A DNA stretch of 64,000 nucleotides from Oreohelix idahoensis. Taxonomy: Eukaryota > Mollusca > Gastropoda > Stylommatophora > Oreohelicidae. The notes beneath the pieces are model-generated. The model did not search any database. It was not told the DNA's origin and was given only the letters and a program-made list of their open reading frames with translations. The position numbers were made by a program, and so were the translations under genes. The stretch is from positions 496,001-560,000 of the forward strand of contig JAMPIV010004267.1 of NCBI GenBank assembly GCA_024509875.1, written 5' to 3'. This document shows, one piece after another, positions 1 through 9,985 of this stretch; position 1 is the stretch's first letter; each line of letters opens with the position of its first letter.

Positions 1-64
1 GATTCCTTAGCAAAAGATAAATTAGCAAGAAGACAAAGATGGCTGTGTACCGCTTCACCTATAT

Positions 65-190
65 CTAGTCTTGATATATGGATGCAAGTCATGGGCAATG
101 ACTACAACCAGCTTCAAACCTCAGAAATCAGGTATCTGAGGAAGGTGGTTGTTACAGCCGATAGGATAGTATGGCGCTCTCCCTGCTCCA
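65..190 (+). pseudogene. LINE reverse-transcriptase C-terminal fragment
   Basis: A short decayed piece reads LIYGCKSWAMTT and then, after a frameshift near 110, SEIRYLRKVV. This matches the region after the RT domain of many animal LINEs (LLYGCESW...EMRxLRRI). No flanking LINE structure can be followed, so it is an old truncated copy. Family assignment is not possible. Confidence 0.55.
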
Positions 191-439
191 AACTTGAACA
201 CCTCACAGTAGAAGAAGAATGACTAAGTAAGTAAGATTTATTTTTTCTTGGTGGATTACCCCCCTTCAACTTGCATTTTACTTTAACTGTCAACTCAAGT
301 TCTTTCTGCATCCTTGATGAAAAAAGTTAGTCTGCCACACAGATTCCTTTCAGCTTTTCATGGGTGGCTTCATGTAAGTCAGACAAAAACTGGATTAATT
401 ACCAGCAAGTCATCATCAGCCTTGGTAGACAGTGTAGAA

Positions 440-1115
440 CTTGGGGCAGTGGGAAAGTGGAAATGGAAATTAATCAACTCATACTTGATCATGCAGAGGA
501 TAATGATGCCATTGTGTATACAGATGGGTCTGTGACCCGTGGTGAGAAATCAGGTTGGGGCTTCTCTGCTAGGGAAAGGGCAGAATCGTTGCTGAACATA
601 GCAAGATAACAACTTCCAGCATGAGAATGGAGGTAGAGGCAGCAACTGCAGCCTTAAGGTGGCTAACTGAAACTTCAGTAACAAAGGCAGTCATTGTGTC
701 AGATTCTCAGTCCATGCTTTGAAAGGTTCAAAATGGTTGACTAAGGCATGAATGGAAAACCTCTATAGAAGCTTCGAATCTGCAGGAGCTGGTGTGGATC
801 TACTGTCCGGGTCATGTAGGGGTACGCGGTAATGAGAGAGTTGTCAGCCTAGCATCAAGAGCACCAACAGTGAGGACATTGGATATGGATAAGGGAGAGA
901 TACTGAAAACAATTAATAATCACCTATTAGAGAATGGCACTGTAATAGATGGATCATCAAGGTTAAGACTGTTGGAATTTGGCATCAAACGTCAGGCTAG
1001 CAGAGATGGACATATGAGAGGATGCATCCGTCATGTTTATAACCAGCGAGCTATAGGAACAGTTAGCATTCACTCTTCAACATATATTGACGGAGACTGA
1101 GCACCTATGGGTTTG
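440..1115 (+). pseudogene. Decayed RNase H domain of a LINE-type element
   Basis: In successive frames the sequence shows the RNase H1-type order: VYTDGSVTRG (first catalytic Asp) near 515, MEVEAATAALRWL (catalytic Glu) near 630, IVSDSQSM (second Asp) near 695, and WIYCPGHVGVRGNE near 795. In the family that last motif is followed by the final Asp; here it reads NERV. A frameshift near 607 and a stop near 721 break the frame. Such domains follow RT in several LINE clades. No RT is recognisable just upstream, so this is a truncated, inactive remnant. Confidence 0.7.
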
Positions 1116-1129
1116 CCCAGAGTGCAGTG

Positions 1130-1640
1130 ATGTCGATTCTGTTCAACAATAACGTGGTTTGCTTCATGAGACTCCTTTCCAGAGGACTCTTCTGTCTTTG
1201 ATGGCTGAATTATATTCTGTATTTGACTTATCCATATTGCTTGCTGAAGTTTTTGTGGTAAAATTGTTTACAGGATGGAGTAACCAGCTCTATAATCAAC
1301 CTTCCTAAGTCGCGTTTTACAACGTGCCTAGTTGGGTACAGTGTTACTATTCTTTGCTCTCCTTTTGGGCCCTGGTAACACACAGGTGTGTAGAACATGT
1401 AAAGTATACATAACTTTTCACCAGTGAGGATCCCAGGTTGCCAGTGTTGGGGATCAAAGGACAGAACCATTTTTGACAAAACAGATCCTGTACAGAGCGA
1501 GTAGCTACATGGCGTCTAATAGTTACATAGAACAGCAGAGCTTGAGATGAAAGTCACCATCTTTTTTGTTTTAATTTTCTTTGGGATTTGTGAACTATGG
1601 AGAGCTCTTCAACATTTAGAGAATCATTCGGAGAAACTAG
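1130..1640. other. Interval without a recognised gene
   Basis: No coding region is recognised. A stretch near 1335-1385 (TACAGTGTTACT then a GGGCC-CTGGTAA block) recurs in diverged form at about 40135-40185 beside a LINE-A copy. It is probably another piece of that repeat family. Confidence 0.35.
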
Positions 1641-1750
1641 GATGAAGAAGACATGGAAAGACATTGAGATGATGGGACAGGACAGGACAGGACAGGACAG
1701 GAAAACTTGGCATAAGTTTGTTGAAGGCCTAAGCTCCTTTAGGAGTTGAA
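1640..1750 (+). pseudogene. LINE-A C-terminal fragment with GGACA expansion
   Basis: The plus strand reads RKTWHKFVEGLSSF then a stop, the C-terminal motif of LINE-A (compare the minus-strand copies ending near 9750, 39790 and 52060). Just upstream, at about 1674-1703, a GGACA pentanucleotide is repeated about five times within the codons for the GQDR motif. Only the last 30 or so codons are present. Confidence 0.6.
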
Positions 1751-1779
1751 AGGTGAAAGAAGAAGAACATTAATGAGGC

Positions 1780-2090
1780 ACTATAGAATCTCCTATAAGT
1801 TCATTAACCTGATAAGGAAAACATAGAAATTATAAGTTCATTAACCTGATAAGACAAACATAGAAATTATAAGTTCATTAACCTGATAAGGAAAACATAG
1901 AAATTATAAGTTCATTAACCTGATAAGACAAAGATAGAAATTATAAGTTCATTAAATTGATATGGAAAACATAGAAATTAAAGGTTCATTAACCTGATAA
2001 GGAAAACATAGAAATTATAACTCATTAACCTGATAAGGAAAACATAGATATTATAAGTTCATTAACCTGATAAGGAAAACTTAGAAAGGC
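1780..2090. repeat. 37-bp minisatellite, about 8 units
   Basis: A unit containing TTCATTAACCTGATAAG is repeated about eight times, with a spacing near 37 bp and small variants (AAGG/AGAC). Both flanks are unique. No coding potential. Confidence 0.9.
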
Positions 2091-2455
2091 ACAAAACGCA
2101 GATTTCTTCATGAAGGACAACTTCTAGAACCCTTTGAGATAAGAACTAAAGTGTGACACTGGTGCCTCTTATAAGAGTTCCTCTTCTTACTGCCTATACT
2201 CATTCATTCATTACTCCTCAGCTCCCCAAGAACCACAGGCCTTCAACAAATTCATGCCAAGTCCTCCTGTCACGTGCCATCTGTTCAAGTCTTCTTTATT
2301 CTTGTCACTTCTGTCTCCATTTCTATTTCCATGTATATTTTTTAATCTTCCTCTACTATCTTACACTGGGTATTCCACAACAAGGATTGCCTTGTATGAA
2401 AAGATGTTTCCACAGGTTTCCCAATTTGTGTCCCATCCATTGCTAACATCTTCTC

Positions 2456-3195
2456 ATTTCATGTTCTACTGGTACCTGTCAGTTCATGTCATCAGTTCCA
2501 TATTGGTGATCCTGTCATACCATTTTGTGTTCTACTGGTGCCTGTCAGTTCATGTCATCAGTTAACATTGGTGGTCCTTTCATACCATTTCATGTTCTAT
2601 TGGTGCCTGTCAGTTCATGTCATCAGTTCCACATTGGTGATCCTGTCATACCATTTCATGTTCTAGTGGTGCCTGTCTGTTTGTGTCATCAGTTCTACAT
2701 TGTTGATCCTGTAATACCATTTTGTGTTCTAGTGGTGCCTGTCAGTTCATGTCATCAGTTCCATATTGGTGATCCTGTCATACCATTTCATGTTCTAGTG
2801 GTGCCTGTCTGTTAGTATCATCAGTTCCACATTGGTGATCCTGTCATACCATTTCATGTTCTAGTGGTGCCTATCTGTTAGTATCATCAGTTCCACATTG
2901 GTGATCCTGTCATACCATTTCATGTTCTAGTGGTGCCTGTCAGTTTGTGTCATCAGTTCCATATTGGTGATCCTGTCATACCATTTCATGTTCTAGTGGT
3001 GCCTGTCTGTTTGTGTCATCAGTTCCATATTGGTGATCCTGTCATACCATTTCATGTTCTAGTGGTGCCTGTCTGTTTGTGTCATCAGTTCCATATTGGT
3101 GATCCTGTCATACCATTTCATGTTCTAGTGGTGCCTGTCTGTTTGTGTCATCAGTTCCATATTGGTAATCCTGTCATACCATTTCATGTTCTAAC
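2456..3195. repeat. 66-bp minisatellite inside LINE-A copy 1, about 11 units
   Basis: The unit is 66 bp (22 codons) and is repeated about 11 times with little divergence. On the minus strand it reads WYDRITNMELM, the LINE-A motif found unexpanded near 40030, followed by a diverged RTRQVPVEHEM-like segment with an in-frame TAG. Because 66 is divisible by three, the plus strand shows spurious long ORFs across it. Confidence 0.9.
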
Positions 3196-3294
3196 ACATA
3201 CACCTGTTTTTGAAAGTCTGTAACTTCTTTGTTGTTGTTTTTTGTTGTTCTCCTTGTTTCAGAACTGACTTGATGTTAGACTTGACATTTGAGT

Positions 3295-3412
3295 TGAAAA
3301 TTCTTATTTTTGTGTTAGACTTGACATTTGAGTTGAAAATTCTTATTTTTGTGTTAGACTTGACATTTTAGTTGAAAATACTTATTTTTGTGTTAGACTT
3401 GATTTCTTATTA
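3295..3412. repeat. 39-bp repeat, 3 units
   Basis: GTGTTAGACTTGACATTT recurs three times at 39-bp spacing. It lies in the RT-side remnant of LINE-A copy 1; TTGACATTTCAGTTGAA occurs once at the same position in the copies near 34425 and 55720, so this is a local expansion. Confidence 0.8.
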
Positions 3413-3584
3413 TTTCCATATATTTCCGAATGCAGTGAAGACTTCTCTTCCCTGTTGTATTCTCACCTTACATCACTGTCCATTCTTCCAACTCGGTCAG
3501 TACTGCTGACAAGATATACTGTTTATAGACTGGATAACAAAAAACTATAATATCAGCAATTAGAAACAAAATTAATGGACAAAA

Positions 3585-3785
3585 CAGCTCAATGGAGTAA
3601 TTGTAGAAGAAGATGTAATGACAAGATGGTGGTAGATTGGATGCTCACAATAAGTAAACCAGTTAATAGCATTACAAGGTAGACCTTGTTCAGGAGTCCC
3701 TAGGGTAAAAGAAAGAAAGGCCCAGAAGAGATGAAAAAGTGAAATGGAGACATGGAAATACTTGAACGGATGGTTTAAGAATGAA
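3585..3785 (+). pseudogene. LINE-A fragment, plus strand
   Basis: The plus strand reads pieces such as RWWLDWMLTISKPVNSITR and GKRKKGPEE with stops and small shifts. These align with the LINE-A C-terminal region RWTGHTLWKPDDSITGQ...GKRSQDRP seen on the minus strand near 39850. Decayed. Confidence 0.5.
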
Positions 3786-3935
3786 CGAACGAACAAACTT
3801 TATTTTCGAAGGGTTGAGAATTGGGCGCGCAGGCCCGTCTAACATTCTGCCCTTTCACTCTCATTAATTTTGCATACTATATCCTTTTATTCCCACGTAT
3901 TACTTTAAGCATTAATTTAAAGGCATGCAACATTA
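3783..3935 (-). repeat. Interspersed repeat tail, copy 1 (minus)
   Basis: The reverse complement matches the plus-strand copy at about 10310-10477: a GAAAGGGCAGAATGTTAGAC block, a CTCAACCCTT block and then AATAAAGTTTGTTCGTTCG. The AATAAA and the short ATTC/GTTC tail suggest a 3' end of a retroposed element. The family was not recognised. Confidence 0.6.
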
Positions 3936-4377
3936 TAAAGTTAACATAACAGCATTCATTTACAGTTTACAATCATAATTAAAAAAATGAATAGATTTTT
4001 TTTTTGAAACAAACAAGCTAGTAATTGGGGGAAAAAAGTAATAATAAAATAAAATAAATAAAACAATAAATAAAAATAAATAAATTCTGTATACCGACAC
4101 TCACTCATGCGGTCAATCCGTCTACAATTAATCTGTATTTTTGAATGTGTCATCAAACATCAGTACAAAAATTACATAAACACAGTCTCGTTTATGTCCA
4201 TACATACAAGAAAGGCTTGTCATGAACTTTTTCTTCTTTATTCACTCTGATATCGTCATTCTATTTCTGTCATAAAGTTGGCAGTTTGTCTCTGGCTTCT
4301 CTCATCCCCATACAGAGGCTAGTTCATTGTTTTTATGGTTCATTATGGCAGTTAGTATCCTTAGGTTCCTTATCATC
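3936..4377. other. AT-rich interval
   Basis: No gene is visible. An A/T-simple stretch (AAATAAATAAA type) lies at about 4040-4085. Confidence 0.4.
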
Positions 4378-4626
4378 CTAGTGGCAGAGTTGTTAGAGTT
4401 CTTGCCTCTCTAGCAACTTTAAAATCAGGTTGTTTCATGGTGCAGTCTACCCAGCAGTAAAAAGGCATACCTGACTCTGCAAAGAAAGCAAAGGCAGTTG
4501 AAAGGGAACTGGTCACCTCACCTGATAAAGCTGAGACCTATTATATAAGTACAGTCTGTAACACTTCACTCCCCTATAGCAGTATCTGCCATGTAACTAC
4601 TTTTACCGTTATCATTTAGGGCAGTT
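4378..4626 (+). mobile_element. SINE family II, copy 1
   Basis: It shares ordered blocks with the minus-strand copy at 58040-58277 and the plus copy at 5745-5985: CCCAGCAGTAAA, CCTGACTCTG, GCAAAGGCAG, GGGAACTGG and CACTTCACTCCCCT. The tRNA-like head is weak here (GTGGCAGAGTTGTTAGAG). Pol III-type SINE by inference. Confidence 0.65.
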
Positions 4627-4759
4627 AAAGGATTCCGTAACACGCCCATTGAGACATATTGGGAATATAATGTTAGGTCTATGTTTTCTTGACCATACAG
4701 CACACTAAAGGTGATGTGGTCAGCATCACGCTGGCCGCCTTAACCTTCCCAGAGTTGCT
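4627..4759 (-). mobile_element. SINE family I, 5'-truncated copy (minus)
   Basis: This is the reverse complement of the 3' part of the SINE at 4975-5257 (blocks GGGAAGGTTAAGGCGGC, GATGCTGACCACATCACC and CCCAATATGCCTCAATGGG). It is flanked by a perfect 10-bp duplication AGGGCAGTTA at 4617-4626 and 4760-4769. It therefore inserted into the end of the family II SINE, and the tRNA-like head is missing. Confidence 0.85.
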
Positions 4760-4784
4760 AGGGCAGTTATGATCTATAAGTGAA

Positions 4785-5420
4785 ATCTGCTAGTAATTTA
4801 GCTGTACATAAATTTTGATTGTTTCAATGAATGTAGCTGTACATAAATTTTGATTGTTTCAATGAATTTAGCTGTACATAAATTTTGATTGTTTCAATGA
4901 ATGTAGCTGTACATAAATTTTGATTGTTTCAATGAATGTAGCTGTACATAAATTTTGATTGTTTCAATGAATTTGGAGCCACGGTAACGCAGTGGTTAAT
5001 GCACTGGCTCCCTAGCTCGGTGGTCCATAGTTCGATCCCCAGTTGAGGTGGGATATTTTAGACCGCAAACGGCTCCGGGGTTGACCCAGCCTCATGAATT
5101 GGGTACCAGAGCAACTCTGGGAAGGTTAAGGCGGCTGGCGTGATGCTGACCACATCACCCCTAGTGTACCAATGGTCAAGAAAATATAGGCCTAACACCA
5201 TATTCCCAATATGCCTCAATGGGTGTATAACGGGATCTTACCTTCTTACCTTACCTTCAATGAATTTAGCTGTACATAAATTTTGATTGTTTCAGTGAAT
5301 TTAACTGTACATAAATGTTGATTGTTTCAATTAATTTAGCTGTACATAAATTTTGATTGTTTCACTGAATTTAGCTGTACATAAACTTTGCTTGTTTCCA
5401 CGAATTTAGCTGTACATAAA
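4785..5420. repeat. 35-bp minisatellite, split by a SINE
   Basis: Units of about 35 bp containing TAGCTGTACATAAATTTTGA repeat about five times before the SINE (4975-5257) and about five times after it, diverging toward the elongase exon. The array ends about 30 bp upstream of the splice acceptor at 5450. Confidence 0.9.
4975..5257 (+). mobile_element. SINE family I, full-length copy with target duplication
   Basis: The head GGAGCCACGGTAACGCAGTGG...GGTTAATGCACTGGCTC with B-box-like GTTCGATCCCCAGTTGA is tRNA-derived. The body continues to CCCAATATGCCTCAATGGG and ends in CTTACCTTACC. CAATGAATTT lies on both sides (4965-4974 and 5258-5267). Because the target is a tandem repeat, that duplication is supportive rather than decisive. 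Not a functional tRNA gene. Confidence 0.9.
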
Positions 5421-5450
5421 CATGATGCTTCATGAACAATATTTTCACAG

Positions 5451-5668
5451 GTAGTTGAGCTGTTAGATACAGTTTTCATGGTACTACGCCATCAGCAGCG
5501 TCAGCTCTCATTTCTCCATGTGTACCAGCATGCTAGCGTGCTCTTGTTCTCTGACATGGCCAGGCTATTCTATCCATGGCCGTCCATTGCAACATTCCTT
5601 ACAATCAACTCTTTCGCCAGTGTCTTTCATTATCTATATTCTGGGCTGTCATACATGAACCCTAATGA
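5451..5668 (+). CDS. ELOVL fatty-acid elongase, internal exon
   Basis: ELOVL proteins are multi-pass ER-membrane condensing enzymes that add two carbons from malonyl-CoA to long-chain acyl-CoA. This 218-bp exon starts after a TTTTCACAG acceptor and ends at a GTAAGTG donor. It encodes VVELLDTVFMVLR (the family ExxDT motif), then FLHVYQHASVLL in place of the usual HxxHH box, and NSFASVFHYLYSGLS in place of NxxxH-xMYxYYG. It begins in phase 0 and ends two bases into a codon, which the exon at 34725 completes. The middle His of the box is Gln (CAG) and the His four residues after Asn is Ser (AGT). Upstream exons, perhaps 120-140 residues, are not seen in the window. Confidence 0.9.
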
Positions 5669-5744
5669 GTAAGTGATTTTAGTAGATGTTGTTTCTTTGA
5701 GTTTTAAATTTAGTAGCTATTACAGTAGTTCTTCTGATTGGCAG

Positions 5745-5985
5745 GATGTCTAAAGCACTTGAATCTCACCTCAAATTTACCGGGATAAATACGCTTCAGT
5801 CAACCCAGCTATAAATGGTTACCTGGTTCTGCTCCTGAGTTAGGGAAGACAAAGGCAACAAGGAAAGGGAACTGGTCATCTCATCTCATCTCATAAAGCC
5901 AGACTTGGTTTAGTGAAGTCTCTAACACTCACTCCCCTCTAGCAGTTTCTACTATGGGGCTATTTTTACCTTTTAATTACAGAAG
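5745..5985 (+). mobile_element. SINE family II, copy 2
   Basis: It has the same ordered blocks as copies 1 and 3: CAACCCAGCTATAAATGG, TTACCTGGTTCTG, CAAAGGCAACAAGG, AAAGGGAACTGGTCATC (with an extra TCATC expansion) and CACTCACTCCCCTC. The 5' head is diverged. Confidence 0.65.
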
Positions 5986-7000
5986 TATATTAACTAGTAT
6001 ATTAACAGTAGTATATTAACTAGTAAATTAACAGTAGTATATTAACTAGTAAATTAACAGTAGTATATTAACTAGTAAATTAACAGTAGTATATTAACAG
6101 TAGTATATTAACTAGTAAATTAACAGTAGTATATTAACTCTTACTATACGTGAGCTAAAACCGCATTTTTACGCGCTAGTTTAGCTATCGTTACCATCGC
6201 GCGCCAGTTGAACTGGCGAGCCGTAAAATTAGTACTAAACTCGCGCCACTTCACGGGGCTTGCCGGATAGTAAGAGTTAACTAGTATATTAACAGTAGTA
6301 TATTAACTAGTAAATTAACAGTAGTATATTAACTAGTAAATTAACAGTAGTATATTAACTAGTAAATTAACAGTAGTATACTAACTAGTATATTAACAGT
6401 AGTATATTAACTAGTAAATTAACAGTAGTATATTAACTAGTAAATTAACAGTAGTATATTAACTAGTAAATTAACAGTAGTATATTAACTAGTATATTAA
6501 CAGTAGTATATTAACTTATATTAACAGTAGTATATTAACTAGTAAATTAACAGTAGTATATTAACTAGTAAATTAACAGTAGTATATTAACTAGTAAATT
6601 AACAGTAGTATATTAACAGTAGTATATTAACATTAGTATATTAACTAGTATATTAACAGTAGTAAATTAACTAGTAAATTAACAGTAGTATATTAACTAG
6701 TAAATTAACAGTAGTATATTAACAAGTAAATTAACAGTGGTATATTAACTAGTATATTAACAGTAGTATATTAACTAGTATATTAACAGTAGTATATTAA
6801 CTAGTATATTAACAGTAGTATATTAACTAGTAAATTAACAGTAGTATATTAACTAGTATATTAACAGTAGTATATTAACTAGTATATTAACAGTAGTATA
6901 TTAACTAGTAAATTAACAGTAGTATATTAACTAGTATATTAACAGTAGTATATTAACTAGTATATTAACAGTAGTATATTAACCGAAGTATATTAACAAC
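5985..7000. repeat. 26-bp minisatellite (TTAACTAGTA...), about 33 units
   Basis: Units alternate TTAACTAGTAAATTAACAGT with variants carrying TATATTAA. The spacing is mostly 26 bp with some shortened units. The array is interrupted by a MITE at 6138-6276. Very AT-rich; no coding. Confidence 0.95.
6138..6276. mobile_element. TTAA-flanked MITE (family M1), 139 bp
   Basis: The termini are CTCTTACTAT... and ...ATAGTAAGAG, a perfect 10-bp inverted repeat, flanked by TTAA on both sides (6134-6137 and 6277-6280). It sits inside an AT-rich minisatellite whose units read continuously through TTAA once the element is removed. An internal near-palindrome CGCCAGTTGAACTGGCG is present. TTAA duplication is typical of piggyBac-type mobilisation. 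A second copy is at 56010-56438. Confidence 0.9.
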
Positions 7001-7004
7001 AGCT

Positions 7005-7275
7005 GAGATTCAAAGATGTGTGCAAGAGAGATGTGAGGGCACTGGACATAAAAATCCAGCTACCTGGGAGGATGAAGCTGCCGATCGCACCAAGTGGCGA
7101 TGCTATCTACAGCGCCATCTCAGATTGGGCGAAAAGCAGCTCACACAACAAGCAGAAGAGAGGGGAAAACGTCGAAAGGAACACCAGAAAAATGGGCAGC
7201 TGAGGGCTTGTTACCTCAGGGGCGCATTCTCATGGTCAGTTATGACTGAAGGAGCTATTATTATTATTATATTAA
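7005..7275 (+). pseudogene. LINE-D 3' end fragment
   Basis: The plus strand encodes RTKWRCYLQRHLRLGEKQL and then a Lys/Arg/Glu-rich tail (EERGKRRKEH). This resembles the C-terminus of many animal LINEs (DRxxWRxxV...YE..R...E..RxxRK). It ends in an ATT repeat near 7257-7271, a common LINE 3' tail. Truncated and not assignable to a clade. Confidence 0.55.
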
Positions 7276-7469
7276 CTTGGACATTACTGGTATGAAAGAA
7301 TTTATCACAAGTCGGAAATTTGGAATCAATGGAAAACTTGTTCAAGACAGGTGTAAAATAAAAGAATCCTTGCAAGAAATAATGGAAACTAAATGAGCAA
7401 GAAGAGGGAACACTTCATTGTTTGCAGCTCTTGAAGAAAAACTAAATGAATGAATTTTGACTCAGCAGC

Positions 7470-8698
7470 TACATGTTTGCATCAGTACCCAAGGATCATG
7501 GTTGCATCAGTACCCAAGGATCATGGTTGCATCAGTACCCAAGGATCATGTTTGCATCAGTACCCAAGGATCATGGTTGCATCAGTACCCAAGGATCATG
7601 GTTGCATCAGTACCCAAGGATCATGTTTGCATCAGTACCAAAGGATCATGGTTGCATCAGTACCCAAGGATCATGTTTGCATCAGTACCAAAGGATCATG
7701 GTTGCATCAGTACCCAAGGATCATGGTTGCATCAGTACCCAAGGATCATGGTTGCATCAGTACCCAAGGATCATGGTTGCATCAGTACCCAAGGATCATG
7801 TTTGCATCAGTACCAAAGGATCATGGTTGCATCAGTACCCAAGGATCATGGTTGCATCAGTACCCAAGGATCATGTTTGCATCAGTACCCAAGGATCATG
7901 GTTGCATCAGTACCCAAGGATCATGGTTGCATCAGTACCCAAGGATCATGTTTGCATCAGTACCCAAGGATCATGGTTGCATCAGTACCCAATGATCATG
8001 GTTGCATCAGTACCCAAGGATCATGGTTGCATCAGTACCCAAGGATCATGGTTGCATCAGTACCCAAGGATCATGGTTGCATCAGTACCCAAGGATCATG
8101 GTTGCATCAGTACCCAAGGATCATGGTTGCATCAGTACCCAAGGATCATGTTTGCATCAGTACCAAAGGATCATGGTTGCATCAGTACCCAAGGATCATG
8201 TTTGCATCAGTACCAAAGGATCATGGTTGCATCAGTACCTAAGGATCATGTTTGCATCAGTACCAAAGGATCATGGTTGCATCAGTACCCAAGGATCATG
8301 GTTGCATCAGTACCCAAGGATCATGGTTGCATCAGTACCCAAGGATCATGGTTGCATCAGTACCCAAGGATCATGGTTGCATCAGTACCCAAGGATCATG
8401 TTTGCATCAGTACCAAAGGATCATGGTTGCATCAGTACCCAAGGATCATGGTTGCATCAGTACCCAAGGATCATGTTTGCATCAGTACCAAAGGATCATG
8501 GTTGCATCAGTACCCAAGGATCATGTTTGCATCAGTACCAAAGGATCATGGTTGCATCAGTACCCAAGGATCATGGTTGCATCAGTACCCAAGGATCATG
8601 TTTGCATCAGTACCAAAGGATCATGGTTGCATCAGTACCCAAGGATCATGGTTGCATCAGTACCCAAGGATCATGGTTGCATCAGTACCCAAGGATCA
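7470..8698. repeat. 25-bp minisatellite, about 49 units
   Basis: The unit is GTTGCATCAGTACCCAAGG plus ATCATG, 25 bp, very uniform. Two variable sites recur: G/TTTGCATC and TACCCAAGG/TACCAAAGG. The variants are interspersed rather than blocked. Because 25 is not a multiple of three and the unit lacks stops in any frame, all three plus frames stay open for over 1 kb. These ORFs are artefacts. Confidence 0.95.
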
Positions 8699-9654
8699 AT
8701 TCAAATTCCCGCCCTTCAACCAAAAAGGAGGGAAAAATATTGCAACATGCCAGAAATATCAAAATTTCTTGCATTTGTGTTTTTTTACTTCAACTTATAA
8801 TTGGGTCATTCATGTTATAAGCTTTTAAGACTTAAAGTCTAAGGGGGTCAACTTATAGTTGGATCAACCTGTACTCGAGTAGTTATGGTTGTTTAATTTC
8901 AAGACCTCTTTATTAAGATGAGTTTCAATGCAAAATACAGTAGCATTGATTTTTTTTTTTTTTTGTCACACATATTGTATGGGTTAAGGTTAGGGTTTTG
9001 TCACGTCACACACATTGTAAGGATTAAGGTTAGGGTTTTGTCATGTCACACACACATTGTTAGGGTTAGGGTTTTGTCACGTCACACACACATTGTAAGC
9101 AGAGCTGAAGACTTTCTGTAAACAGAAATCTGTGGCAAGCAACTATTGCGGCCACAGGGAATGAAATGAACTGATGACAGTGAAGAGAACACATTTTGTT
9201 AGATGAAGATTTACCACTGTTAACTAGTTCCTGGTGGGTCTCTGAGTAGACACATAAATAGATCTACTGCTCCATCAATAATATTGTAAGAGTAGTGGCA
9301 TACTGAGGGGGTGTGAGGGGGTCAGTCTGCCCCGGGTGACAGCCAGGAAGGGGGGTGCCATAGGACACTATTATGATAGTGCATACTGTTAAAATATACT
9401 TGCTAGTGTGTTTCTTCAATGGGGAGGGTGCTAAAAGTAGAATCCACCCTGGGTGCCAAATACTGTAGGAGTGCTTCTGTGTTAGAGACCACAAATATGA
9501 GGTTGGGCATGGGGTTGGCAACCTCATCGTGTAAAACAACAGAAACTACCACAGCAAGAAAACATCAATACTTTAGTGCAGGTTTCCTGCCAGAGGACCA
9601 GCTACAATGGTGACCCCCCCATGTCTGTAAGGAACAAAGAGAGATGTAATGGTG
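8699..9654. other. Interval without a recognised gene
   Basis: At about 8960-9105 there are three diverged units of a roughly 40-bp repeat (GTCACA-CACATTGTAA then GGTTAGGGTTTTGTCA). At about 9284-9350 a G-rich block (GGTCAGTCTGCCCCGGGTG) resembles the end of a DNA transposon, but no partner end was established. No coding region is supported. Confidence 0.35.
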
Positions 9655-9985
9655 AAGATAGCGGTCCATTAACTTTTCTCTTTGTCTGCCTTGACTTCTC
9701 TTTCCATCGGTTGCCAACCATCATCAGTCAGTACACTTTAGCTTCCCAAGGAGCATAGACCTTCAGCAAACACAATCTAAGCCTGCTGTCACGTACCTCA
9801 GTTGAAGATCTTTCTATGTCTTTCTGCTGACTTTAATTTCTGTCTTTAGTTGACTTGTCCATGTGTTCTTTGGTCTACCTCTACTGATCTAACCTTGGAG
9901 ATTCCAGAACAAGAACTGCCAAACAATTCTGTCAGCAAGTTTCCTAAATGTTCAGTCCATTGCCAGCCTCTCCTTATCATCTGGT
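9655..9985 (-). pseudogene. LINE-A copy 2, C-terminal region
   Basis: On the minus strand the order matches the copy at 39650-40135: the segment after the ITNVELM motif, a degenerate WTEH-like box, SSCSGIS (for SLFWNS) and VFAEGLCSLGS near 9755. It contains many stops and shifts. Its RT-side part continues beyond the minisatellite and two later insertions, at 34297-34680. Confidence 0.65.

Larger units (their letters stand above)
2150..3560 (-). mobile_element. LINE-A copy 1 (3' part, split by 66-bp repeats)
   Basis: Read on the minus strand, the order is an upstream RT-side remnant (3200-3560, with TTTKTL-like codons and a 39-bp triplication at about 3295-3410), then a minisatellite (2456-3195), then the LINE C-terminal region (QVPVEHEM, MGHKLG, TTRIALYEK on the opposite strand) down to about 2190. 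The same order occurs in the copies at 9655-34680 and 47560-55960. Many stops and frameshifts; inactive. Confidence 0.65.

Noticed and set aside
2525..3223. Repetitive ORFs reading VVPVCLCHQFHIGDPVIPFH
   Set aside because: Opposite strand of a LINE-A-derived 66-bp repeat; the sense strand carries the recognisable LINE motif.
4975..5050. tRNA genes at the heads of SINEs (also 36952, 56057, 58277)
   Set aside because: Only A/B-box-like similarity remains; they are joined to SINE bodies and do not form a full cloverleaf by eye.
1..5440. Upstream elongase exons
   Set aside because: I looked for N-terminal ELOVL motifs before 5451 and found only repeats; the exons are probably outside the window or too short to see.
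7470..8698. CRISPR-like repeat array
   Set aside because: Units are contiguous without unique spacers and the DNA is animal; the same holds for all other arrays here.
7457..8828. Long open frames (up to 451 codons) on the plus strand
   Set aside because: They are produced entirely by a 25-bp minisatellite open in all three frames. No domain, start context or flanking gene structure.
8980..9090. Telomere-like GGTTAGGGTT text
   Set aside because: Only three dispersed matches within a 40-bp repeat, no TTAGGG array.
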